From positions 20,468 through 84,467 of the forward strand of contig NZ_JBDIWA010000012.1 in the NCBI RefSeq assembly GCF_039794105.1: a stretch of DNA of 64,000 bases, written 5' to 3'. Positions 54,729 through 63,500 of the stretch are shown here, piece after piece. Every line of letters begins with the position of its first letter. Position 1 is the first letter of the stretch. The notes below the pieces were generated by a model. That model did not search any database and was not told the origin of the DNA. It was given only the letters and a program-made list of their open reading frames with translations. The position numbers and the translations under genes were made by a program. The DNA is from Kuenenia sp039794105. GTDB taxonomy: Bacteria > Planctomycetota > Brocadiia > Brocadiales > Brocadiaceae.

Positions 54729-55543
54729 TGGAAAGATTATTGCATATCGACCGCCGTATCATTTTTGCAATTATTACGGTTGCAGTCATTGTCTCTCTTA
54801 TTTTACGATTTGAACTGCCAATACCCGCCTCAATACCGGTTCAGGGAGTATACAACAAGGTGGAATCCCTTCCGGAAGGGTCACATGTTCTTATATCATT
54901 TGATTATGACCCTTCTTCAAAGGAAGAGCTGCAACCAATGGCAATTGCCTTTCTCCATCATTGTTTTCAAAGGAATTTAAAGGTTATAGGGATGACACAT
55001 TATCCTGGGTCTCCAGGTCTGGCAGAGCGGGCAATTGTATCCGTAGCGGAGCAGTATCGGAAAGTAAACGGCGAAGATTATGTATTTCTCGGCTTTAAAC
55101 CCGGGTCTGCATCACTCATTATAAATATGGGAGAGAATTTATACTCCGCCTTTCCAAAGGACTATTATGGGAATGATACTTCTACTTTGCCGATATTGCA
55201 GGAAGTTGACTCGTTGAGGGATATTGAATTATTGTTTGACCTTGCTGCAGGCACAACAATAGAACTTTGGATTGTTTACGGAAAGGAAAAATATAAATTT
55301 GAACTCGGCGCCGGTTGCACTGCCGTAATGGGACCGGATATGTATCCTTTTCTCCAGTCAAAGCAGTTGGTAGGATTGCTCGGAGGGTTAAAAGGCGCTG
55401 CAGAATATGAAGCGTTGGTAGGAAAAGAGGCAAATGCGGTGAGCGGAATGAGGCCGCAAAGTGTTGTGCACGTAATAATCATTTTATTTGTCATATTTGG
55501 AAATGTTATTTATTTTGCCTCCGGAAAGGCGCGGCATGCGTAA
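54728..55543 (+). CDS. Bitopic membrane protein of unknown function (DUF6754 operon, gene 3)
   Basis: A GTG start at 54728 overlaps the previous TAG by one base. The 271-residue protein has an N-terminal helix (IIFAIITVAVIVSLILRF) and a C-terminal helix (VVHVIIILFVIFGNVIYFA). The extracytoplasmic domain between them begins PEGSHVLISFDYDPSSKEELQPMAIAFLHHCFQRNLKVIGMTHYP and has an alternating strand/helix pattern like a Rossmann-type fold. Function unknown. A longer upstream frame exists but runs through gene 2 and is not needed. Confidence 0.75.
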   Translation: MERLLHIDRRIIFAIITVAVIVSLILRFELPIPASIPVQGVYNKVESLPEGSHVLISFDYDPSSKEELQPMAIAFLHHCFQRNLKVIGMTHYPGSPGLAERAIVSVAEQYRKVNGEDYVFLGFKPGSASLIINMGENLYSAFPKDYYGNDTSTLPILQEVDSLRDIELLFDLAAGTTIELWIVYGKEKYKFELGAGCTAVMGPDMYPFLQSKQLVGLLGGLKGAAEYEALVGKEANAVSGMRPQSVVHVIIILFVIFGNVIYFASGKARHA

Positions 55544-56285
55544 AGATTCTAATTACTATATCCTTGTAGGCTCTATTATCCTGTTTGTCATTGTTAATAT
55601 TGTATTAATGTCATCGGGGAGGTTGCCTTTATCTTCAGATGGATTTGGCATTATATTGGGGGCGGGGATAACCCTGGCAATATACAGTTTTCTTTACAAG
55701 GACAATCCTGCGTTTAAGATTACCGAAAATCTTTATGTTGGCGTCTCATTAGGTTATACCATAATCATAACTTGGTATAATTTTTTAAAACCCGATTTGT
55801 ATGATCCGCTCATAGTACCATTATTTTCTGCCGCAGCGGAAAAGGCTCCGCAGTATTCATTAATCATTCCATCTATGCTGGGAGTCTTTATGCTCCTGAG
55901 ATTTTCAAGGCGATTATCATGGTTAAGCCGTTGGACATTTGCATTTGTGGTTGGACTCGGCGCGGGCGTAAGTATCCCAAGGGTGATTTCCGCCTTCATC
56001 CTTGAACAAATAAAACCTTCCCTACACCCGCTATTTTCCGGAGGAGAAACCGTATTCTCCAGCATTAATACATTACTCATCCTGCTTGGGGTTATTTCTG
56101 TTCTTATTTATTTTATCTTTTCAGTTGAACATAAGGGTTCGATAGGAACAATCTCAAAAATAGGGATATGGTTTCTTATGATTTCTTTCGGAGCATCTTT
56201 TGGATACACTGTTATGGGGAGGTTATCGTTGCTTATCGGAAGGATTCAATTTTTACTAAAAGACTGGCTTGGCGTTTTACAATAA
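55536..56285 (+). CDS. Integral membrane protein of unknown function (DUF6754 operon, gene 4)
   Basis: ATG 55536 overlaps the end of gene 3 by 8 nt. The 249-residue protein has about eight hydrophobic segments, for example YYILVGSIILFVIVNIVLM, LLILLGVISVLIYFIFS and GIWFLMISFGASFGYTVMGRLSLL. Charged loops are few. No family is recognised. With genes 1-3 it likely forms one membrane complex. Confidence 0.75.
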   Translation: MRKDSNYYILVGSIILFVIVNIVLMSSGRLPLSSDGFGIILGAGITLAIYSFLYKDNPAFKITENLYVGVSLGYTIIITWYNFLKPDLYDPLIVPLFSAAAEKAPQYSLIIPSMLGVFMLLRFSRRLSWLSRWTFAFVVGLGAGVSIPRVISAFILEQIKPSLHPLFSGGETVFSSINTLLILLGVISVLIYFIFSVEHKGSIGTISKIGIWFLMISFGASFGYTVMGRLSLLIGRIQFLLKDWLGVLQ

Positions 56286-56367
56286 ACGGAAAATGGACAA
56301 ATATCCGGCATTGGCGCTGGACAATGCCCCGCGCTTGTAGTAGCGCATTTTATAACAGGGGAAAACT

Positions 56368-57102
56368 ATGGGGTTCAAATCATTGCTGGGTATCAAGAAA
56401 CACCAGTGGAAAAGAACTGTTAATAAATATATTGTTAAAACAAAAGCAGCGTTTCCCCAGTATCCCTGGGATGACTTTTACCGGATAACGGAATATTTCC
56501 AGGGACGGGGACTTTCTTCACTGCCCGAGCGCGCCTTCTTGTTTCGTCTTTGCCACGATCTCCATGCAAATGCAAAAATTGTTGAGATTGGCAGTTGGAT
56601 TGGCGAGTCATCCTGTCTCCTGGCGTCAGGGTTAAAAGGTGAGGATGCAAAACTATATGCCATTGACAACTTCAAAGGGCAGGCAAGCGACCCTTCCGCC
56701 AGAATGAGGTATCAAGAGAGAATGTCCAGGTTGAAAATAAACAACACAAAGGAAATATTTGACAAAAATATTGCCCATTTTAATCTATCATCGAAGGTCG
56801 AAGCTATTGCTGCCGATTCTCAGGAAGCTGCAAAGTCGTTTCGGGAACCACTCCATTCAATAGACCTTTTGTTTATTGACGGCGACCATTCAGAAGATGC
56901 GACAAAAAAAGACATTACGACGTGGATGCCGTTTCTGAAACATGGAGGAACAGTTGTTTTTCATGATTTTTCTTCTAACCATGGCGTTCCTCAAGCAATC
57001 TGGTGGGCGATACAACAGTCATATTTTTCCGGACTCGTGGGCATCTATGGGACGATGATCGCCTTTAGAGCCAGCGAAAGCATTGGGAAAATGGAAATGT
57101 AG
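56368..57102 (+). CDS. Class I SAM-dependent methyltransferase (Methyltransf_24 type)
   Basis: After about 60 N-terminal residues the Rossmann core starts NAKIVEIGSWIGESSCLLASGL (motif I), then LYAIDNFKGQASDPSA (acidic loop), and SIDLLFIDGDHSEDATKKDITTWMPFLKHGGTVVFHDFSSN (Asp/His metal-like residues). This layout matches the Methyltransf_24 group, often found with glycan or antibiotic synthesis genes. AGGGGAAAACT precedes the ATG. Substrate unknown. Confidence 0.88.
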   Translation: MGFKSLLGIKKHQWKRTVNKYIVKTKAAFPQYPWDDFYRITEYFQGRGLSSLPERAFLFRLCHDLHANAKIVEIGSWIGESSCLLASGLKGEDAKLYAIDNFKGQASDPSARMRYQERMSRLKINNTKEIFDKNIAHFNLSSKVEAIAADSQEAAKSFREPLHSIDLLFIDGDHSEDATKKDITTWMPFLKHGGTVVFHDFSSNHGVPQAIWWAIQQSYFSGLVGIYGTMIAFRASESIGKMEM

Positions 57103-57154
57103 GGTAAATCGAAACTCCTTGATTTTGTGCTTTTATCCTTCTAAGACCCACGAT

Positions 57155-57335
57155 GCTGTCAAAGTTTTCCATAAGCACAAAATATACAAAGATATGTTAA
57201 AAAACGTGAACATCCCCCCTAAAATATTTTATATTTTAGGGCATGAACCATAATACAAAACCATTCGATAACACCCGCAACGAACTACTCAGTACTATTG
57301 CGGTTCGTCCTGTTTAGCAAAACGAGCAGGCAAAC
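57155..57335 (+). mobile_element. Left end of a DruA-linked element, copy 1
   Basis: From GCTGTCAAAGTTTTCCATAAGC the DNA matches 58055-58240 without any length change, exactly 900 bp apart. It includes a perfect hairpin CCCTAAAATAT-TTT-ATATTTTAGGG at 57217-57241 that ends one base before the ATG of the encoded protein and would sequester its start. The right end is not visible. Confidence 0.7.
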
Positions 57336-57578
57336 AGGAACACACTGATGCGCAAGTATTATTACCTTGGATTTCGTTCTCTCGTAAGAGAATCAATTCG
57401 CTACGTAGCAGAATCACAAGGACAATGGCTTGCTTTGATCGGCTGGGCTACCGCAGCATTAAAATGTACCGTTCGGGATAAGTGGATTGGATGGCCTCTA
57501 TTTTTAAAATCACAACGCCTGAAACTCATAACAAACAACTACCGTTTCCTGATCCTTCCCCATAAGTTTGTGGTATGA
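57243..57578 (+). pseudogene. Broken DruA/DUF4338-like gene
   Basis: Reading from ATG 57243: MNHNTKPFDNTRNELLSTI and VRPV, then an in-frame TAG, then QNEQANRNTLMRKYYYLGF, RSLVRESIRYVAE, WLALIGWATAALKC, VRDKWIGWP and NNYRFLILP before a stop at 57578. This order of motifs (HYLGFRSLVGE, RYVAE, GWxxAAWKC, RDxWIGW, NxRFLILP) is typical of the DUF4338/DruA family, known from the Druantia defence system and very common next to transposable elements. The family is normally about 300 residues; here the amber codon at position 25 and truncation at FLILP show it is dead. The companion copy at 58143 keeps Ser at the amber position. Confidence 0.7.
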
Positions 57579-57640
57579 TATTCTCTGGTCTATCGTAAAG
57601 TTTCCTTTAACATCATAAGTGAAAAACGGGGCTTTAAATT

Positions 57641-58033
57641 ATGATTATCAAACATATTGTACGTCCATTGCTGTTAACGATGTTTATACATTCACTTGCT
57701 ATATATGGTGTTACTCTTTTGTTTCCGCAAAGACTTGCAATTACGGGAGGGGTAGGCGCATACGCAACCATTGGAATTTTGGTTGGTTTTTTAAATTTTT
57801 TTATTAAACCAATACTTAAATTCATTACATCCCCTTTAATTTTTATTACTATGGGACTATTTTTGATTCCCATCAACGGGCTTATTATATTTATCACATC
57901 AAGGCTTCTGATTGTTTTTGCTCCGTCAGGCATGCGATTATACATCGTCGGGGGTTTTCTTTCGTATTTGTTGATAGCGCTTGTTTTCGGTGTACTTAAC
58001 TGGATATTGGGTTTCTTTCTTAAGAGCAAATAA
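57641..58033 (+). CDS. Phage-holin-family (superfamily IV type) four-helix membrane protein
   Basis: A 130-residue protein with four hydrophobic segments and the family core GILVGFLNFFIKPILKFITSPLIFITMGLFLIPINGLIIF, including the conserved N/K-P motif. Members are widespread in chromosomes and mostly unrelated to phage lysis; function is unknown. It lies between the two truncated DruA-type element ends, so it may have been carried by or trapped between them. No other phage gene is present. Confidence 0.85.
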   Translation: MIIKHIVRPLLLTMFIHSLAIYGVTLLFPQRLAITGGVGAYATIGILVGFLNFFIKPILKFITSPLIFITMGLFLIPINGLIIFITSRLLIVFAPSGMRLYIVGGFLSYLLIALVFGVLNWILGFFLKSK

Positions 58034-58054
58034 TTGGAGGGGTCAAATCACAGC

Positions 58055-58240
58055 GCTGTCAAAGTTTTCCATAAGCATATAATATACAAAGATATGTAAA
58101 AAAACGTGAACATTCCCTCTAAAATATTTTATATTTTAGGGCATGAACCAGAATACAACACCAATCGATAACACACACAACGAACTACTCCGTTCAATTA
58201 CAGTTCGTCCTGTTTCACAAAACGACCATGCAAATTGGGA
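58055..58240 (+). mobile_element. Left end of a DruA-linked element, copy 2
   Basis: Same sequence as 57155-57335 with scattered changes, including the start-codon hairpin before ATG 58143. The frame MNQNTTPIDNTHNELLRSI-TVRPVSQNDHANWD matches the start of the copy at 57243 but leaves the homology after about 33 codons and stops at 58265. It is a truncated remnant. Confidence 0.7.
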
Positions 58241-58320
58241 CGGGTGCCTTCCCGATTTTTTGTAAATATAGTCAAAAAAATAAGGTTTTTTGGAAGATGA
58301 ATAATAAAATTTATTGCAAA

Positions 58321-58375
58321 GGTGGTACAGGCATTCCTGCCTGTATTCCGCACAGGCAAAATGCCTGTGCCACCC
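58321..58375. repeat. Hairpin GGTGGTACAGGCATTCCTGCC...
   Basis: GGTGGTACAGGCATTCCTGC and GCAAAATGCCTGTGCCACC form two nested pairings (ACAGGCATT/AATGCCTGT and GCCTGT/ACAGGC). It is another dispersed palindrome in the decayed zone between the element remnant and the surface-protein remnant. Confidence 0.75.
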
Positions 58376-58440
58376 ATCTATTGATACCTGGATTGTATAT
58401 TAAATTTTAGAGAAATAGATACTTTTGGCTATAAACAATT

Positions 58441-58470
58441 AGTAGAGACACGCCATGGCGTGTCTCTACT
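58441..58470. repeat. Perfect 30-bp palindrome, GTAGAGAC family
   Basis: AGTAGAGACACGCCA is directly followed by its exact reverse complement. It belongs with the palindromes at 12352 and 1578. Confidence 0.9.
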
Positions 58471-58556
58471 CTTCCCTGTCTGTGTACGTTTCCGAAGGTA
58501 ACCAGACCGTCCCGGTCTGGGAGAATCGCCTGTCTGCGTGTTCGTCAGCCCGCTTT

Positions 58557-59150
58557 TTACTTCGTAAGGGCAACCTTTACTTTTGGTTTATCTTTCACAC
58601 CGCTTATGCTAAACTTCATGCTGGCGTAGCCTTTGTTCTTTTTCGCCTTGACAGTAAACGTTACCTGACCACTTGCATCTGTTGTTGCGCTGAGAGGAGA
58701 GACGCTAACCTTTTTATTGTTTGCCAAAGCAACCTTTTTTTCACTTTTACGCCCGCTGCAGGGCATCCGTTATCATCTGTTGCCGTAATAACAACATCTT
58801 CGCTATCGCCTTTTGCTACTTCCAGTTCATCAGGTGGCACCGATGCGGTAGTTGCAGTAACCTCTGAAACGTTAGGGCAAGCCGAGAGAGATAACCCCAC
58901 CGCCTGTATAGTTACGGGTGCTGCTAGAGTTACTGCAACAATTTCTGTATCATATCCAGCTAAGCTAACCGTGATGGCATAATCACCCGTTTCGAGGCTG
59001 AACGTTACAGCACCATCCGAATCAGTTTTCTCACTCTGTCCATCCACTTGCATTGCCATCTGTATCGTAAACGCGAACCTCAAATGTTGCAGTTACCGGT
59101 GTTGTGGCAAATTCCAGAACTCCTGAAGTATCCAAAGAAAAAGAATGGGA
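58557..59150 (-). pseudogene. Frameshifted remnant of a surface protein with Ig-like C-terminal domain
   Basis: Minus-strand translation gives consecutive pieces in three frames: VTATFEVRVYDTDGNA (about 59100), then SDGAVTFSLETGDYAITVSLAGYDTE through EDVVITATDDNGCPAAGVKV (to about 58740), then VALANNKKVSVSPLSATTDASGQVTFTVKAKKNKGYASMKF and KPKVKVALTK to the stop. Together they form PEGA-like and Ig-like domains resembling the C-terminus of the SBBP protein at 13775. At least two frameshifts and loss of the N-terminus mark it as a dead gene fragment. Confidence 0.75.
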
Positions 59151-59241
59151 AAATCAGGGTGAAATGAGGGGAAAAAGATATATAATGATATGAATTTTGG
59201 CGGGATTTAAAAATTTGTACGACTGATACCAAAAAACGAAA

Positions 59242-60588
59242 ATGTCACTTTTTTTAAATGATACAATTAAAACTGCTATACAAATATGTTTTGTTTATAC
59301 ATTATTTGTAATAGTATATTTCGGTTGCGATAAAGCATATGCAATGGAACGTAGACCTAATATTCTGCTTTTTACCATTGACGCCTGCCGGCCTGATCAT
59401 CTTGGATGTTACGGATATTCTAAAAACCTGACTCCTAATATTGACACCCTTGCAAAAGAAGGGGCGCTGTTTATCAATGCATTTAGCCAGTCGGCATGGA
59501 CCACGCCCGGGATGATTTCGATATTCACTTCCTTATATCCGTTTACCCATAAGGTGGAAGCCCGGGGAGATTCGCTGGATACAAAAGTCGTGACATTGCC
59601 TGAAATTCTAAGGGAAAACGGATACGCCGTGCCCGTGCTGCCAAGGTTTGTTGATATCCCCAATTACAGGAACCTGGGTTTTGATGCAGTGGGAAAAGGG
59701 CAATTCGAGGGAAAAGAAGCCGAGGATTTGTTGAAATTATTACATGCCTACAAAGATCAACCGTTTTTTATATGGTATCATTATCACGGACTGCATTTGC
59801 CCTATAATCCCCCGGATTCTTCTCGCAAGGAAATTGCGGAAGCTAATGGGATGAAACCTGCGCATGAATCCGAAGGGGTTTCACTGATAAAAACGAAGTC
59901 GGTTATCAAGCATGATGCCGTTGTTTTTACCGATGAGGAGAAAGGCCTTGCGGTTGCTTTGTATGATAGCCAGTTACCGCCATTGGACGATTCTATAGGA
60001 CGACTGACCGCGAAACTGAAGGAATGGGAATTGTACGAAAATACAATAATTATCATCACTTCCGACCATGGGGAAGAGTTGTTTGAACATGGGTTTGTTG
60101 GCCATGCATCAACTTCGATAAATGCAAAGCTGTACGATGAAATAATACGAATACCGCTCATCATTTTGTGGTCAAAAAAAATAACACACAAACGCATCGG
60201 AGCAAACGTGCAACAGATTGATATTATGCCCACGATTCTCGATATGCTTGGTATTGCAAACACAAATGCATTAGAGGGACGTTCACTGGTGCCGTTAATG
60301 GAAAAGGATCAAGGCGGGGAATCACCAATAGTCTATTGTGAAACCATTATGGGCGGATACCAAAGCACTGAAGTATTGCGAAATATCAGATTGCGCTGCA
60401 TAAGGACAGAGAGATGGAAGTTGATTGCCAAAAATGGCAATAATGTAGATACGTATGAGCTGTATGACCTGGAAAGCGACCCGCAAGAAAAAAATAACGT
60501 TGCAGGAAAATACCCTGATATTGAACTTGATTTGAAGGCAAAACTCTCTGCAAAAACCGGAGACAACAAGCTTCCAGGGAAAAGGTGA
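59242..60588 (+). CDS. Exported sulfatase-fold hydrolase with Thr in place of the catalytic Cys/Ser
   Basis: A hydrophobic N-terminus (TAIQICFVYTLFVIVYFG, cut near KAYA) suggests export. The alkaline-phosphatase/sulfatase fold is clear: NILLFTIDACRPDHLGCYGY with two metal Asp, TPNIDTLAKEGALFINAFSQSAWTTPGMISIFTSLYP, IIIITSDHGEELFEHGFVGH for the second metal set, and a C-terminal ELYDLESDPQEKNNVAGK. Type I sulfatases have C/S-x-P-x-R at the nucleophile; here the stretch is T-T-P-G-M, so formylglycine cannot form and Thr is the likely nucleophile, as in phosphoethanolamine transferases or phosphodiesterases. Its stop overlaps the GTG of the next gene. Confidence 0.85.
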   Translation: MSLFLNDTIKTAIQICFVYTLFVIVYFGCDKAYAMERRPNILLFTIDACRPDHLGCYGYSKNLTPNIDTLAKEGALFINAFSQSAWTTPGMISIFTSLYPFTHKVEARGDSLDTKVVTLPEILRENGYAVPVLPRFVDIPNYRNLGFDAVGKGQFEGKEAEDLLKLLHAYKDQPFFIWYHYHGLHLPYNPPDSSRKEIAEANGMKPAHESEGVSLIKTKSVIKHDAVVFTDEEKGLAVALYDSQLPPLDDSIGRLTAKLKEWELYENTIIIITSDHGEELFEHGFVGHASTSINAKLYDEIIRIPLIILWSKKITHKRIGANVQQIDIMPTILDMLGIANTNALEGRSLVPLMEKDQGGESPIVYCETIMGGYQSTEVLRNIRLRCIRTERWKLIAKNGNNVDTYELYDLESDPQEKNNVAGKYPDIELDLKAKLSAKTGDNKLPGKR

Positions 60589-63500
60589 GAAAGAAAATAA
60601 TTATTGCAGGCATGAAAAAACATCATATCAGGTACGACGGGAGGAAACTCCAGCCACCACTAACAAAGCATTATTTACGGTCATTAGCAGTGTATTGCAG
60701 TTTCTTTCTGGTTATTTTAACCCTTAATGGCGTTGCCTCTGTACAAACCAACTGGGCAGATGATTGTCCTCACTCCGAAAACATTTTTAAAAAAGGGTAT
60801 AACGAAACTACGGCGCTGTTTGTTGGAATAAATAATTACCTTTTGGCTAACAATAAGCCGCATGATTTAGTCGCTATGCAATGGTTCTTAGGCAACGGCG
60901 TTATGGCAAAACAGGCGGACATATTTACCATTGAAGCAGCAAGTTTTGCAGAAATGGAAGATGCAAAACAACATACTATGCGTGTTTCACGCATGGTACC
61001 CCTTCCTGTGTGGTTAGAACAGCGGGATCATATCTACGTTATTTGCGCAGGGTACTCCACCAGACAGTATGATTTATTGCCCTATGTGGAGTCGATTAAA
61101 AAAAACGGCTACCCAAAGGCGTCTTTGGACATTGTCTCCTTAAAGGACAGAAGGGTTATTATGGAGGCATCTCCTTCGCTTGAAATAAAGAGGAAAGGTG
61201 ATGAACAATCTTTGGAAATTATAAGAAAACAGCAGGTTGGTACGGGGAGGGTGGATATTTCTGATGTGGAAGATAAATTGCTCGAAAGCGATGAAGCATC
61301 TGAGGAATTCTTTCAGACGTACGAAGGAGACTATTATATTGGCAAGGCATGGAAAAGTTACCACACGGGCAATTTTGAGATGGCAATTGAATTTTTCCAA
61401 TTTGCCGCTTCATTTACTGAAACTGCCAACGAAGCACACCTTGGCACTGCATATTGTTATATCGAACAGGGCAGGAAAGACGAGGCTCTTTCTATTTTTG
61501 ATAAATTAGTGGCAGAAAGATTTAAGTTAAAAGAGATTGCAGGCGTTCTGGCGAAAATAGAATATTTTGACAAAGCCATTGAAGTGTGCAATAAGGTGCT
61601 GTACACCGACCCGTTTAATGCCGATTTCCTGATGTTGAAACTAAATATTCTTCTGCAAAGAAAGAATTATGACGAGGTGAGGGCTATTCTGGCTGGAGTG
61701 CCGGATGACAAAAATACCCTCGAATTATTATTGCTCGGTGCAGATATAGAGGCGTGGTCGAAAAACTATGAGAAGGCAATAGAAAAATATCAGCAATTAA
61801 CAGCACAGTTTCCGGAAGAAGGCAAGGTCTGGCTGGGATACCTGAAGACGGTAACCTGGTCGAAAAACCGGTTATTATTGTCGGACATTTTACCGCAAGG
61901 GCTCGAAAAGATTGAAATGACGGATGATAACCGCCCTTTTTTTGTGGACGCCTTTCTTGCATTGGGGGATATTGAAAAGGCGCTGGCGGTGTGGGATGAA
62001 ATGGATGCGAATGCAAAGGGCTGGAGCAAGTCTTTGTCAGCAATAGTTGATAAATATATGTCCATGGGAAAGTTGAAGGAAGCAACACATTTACTGGAAA
62101 AAGGATTGGCGACCAGGAAGAAAGATATTCACCTGACGGAACAGTTGGCGTTAAACTATTTGTACTCAGAAATGCCGGAAAAGGGGTTTGAAGTAATCGG
62201 ACAGTTTCAAACCGTTCCGGAGGCGCAACTGAATATTGAACTCACAAGGGCGGAAATCTTCGCCCTATTAAAAAATTATGAAACGTCATTGTCCATCCTG
62301 CAAACAGTTGACGTATCAAAAGAAGAAGGAAATAGGGCCGAAACGGTGGAATTAGAGAGTTATTACGGGTTAGAAAAAGATGAACAGCTTTTGGAAAAAG
62401 CGGCGCTATATTTAGAAAAATTGCCGGAAGAGGACATAATTGACAGGGCAAAAATGCTGACCCTTTCTATTCTCTCCCGGATAAGGATCGGGCAGTACAA
62501 AGAGGCGGAAAAAGAGATTGCACTATTATCCACCATGCTGCCGGAAGATTACGGCGCGGCGATTCTCAGGGTCTTGCTCAAAAATGCAAGTAAACAGTTA
62601 ACTGATCGCGATGAATCGATACTGGCGCTGGGCAAGCAACTATCAGAGTATTCAAAAGACGCCGCTATGGTACGGCCACAGCTCCTCGGTGACGAAACGC
62701 TGTATGACCAGACAAAGATTTTGTCAATGCATATTCTTGAAACATGGAGAATCGCCGGCGAATTGTCAGACTACAAAAACAATGACGTCCTGCATCAATT
62801 GGCAAGGGCGGAATATAAAGCGGGCAATTACCAGCAATCTTTCGACATTTATACAGGACTCTATGAAGAGGAGAACAATGAGCGGTACAAAATGGGGATG
62901 GTGGAATGTATGCTGGACTATGGCGATATAAAAAGGGCAACAGAATTATTTGATGAAATTCAAATGCTGCGTTTGCCGCCGAAAGACGTCCCGCGTTATT
63001 TCGAGAGCATGATTCGATTGCAAAAGGATGAAGGGTTTTTTAATACAAAGCTGTCGCAAATCCCAGAAGATAGCGCCGCTACGGTCGCAATGAAAACACT
63101 GGTTATTATTGAGCGCTTAATGAACGGCGATGAAGTTTTTGCTGATAATGAAATAACGCGCTATCTTACAGAACGTCAGGAGGATGTTTCCATCTTTCGC
63201 ATGATTTTGTCAAGAATGGGATATTTTGAAAAAGGGTTAAAGGGGAAGTGCTATGCATTTGTAGTGAATCAGTACCTTAGAGCAATAGAACAGTATCCGG
63301 AGGATATGGGCGTTCGCTATGAATATGCAAAACATCTTGCTTCGCATCGTGAATACGCACCGGCAATAGAACAGCATTTGGCGCTGCATGAGCTTGACCC
63401 AAACGATTACCGGACGGTGAAATGGCTGGCTAGATTGTATAGCTGGACGAAGCAGTTTGGAGAAGGATTGCAGTGGTACGAAAAATATGAAGAAATACGT

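Noticed and set aside
57217..57241. AT-rich hairpin as rho-independent terminator
   Set aside because: It has no T-run behind it and is fixed one base before an ATG in two element copies, so a translation-control role fits better.
57641..58033. Prophage remnant because of the holin-family gene
   Set aside because: No other phage gene lies nearby, and this protein family is common in non-phage chromosomes.
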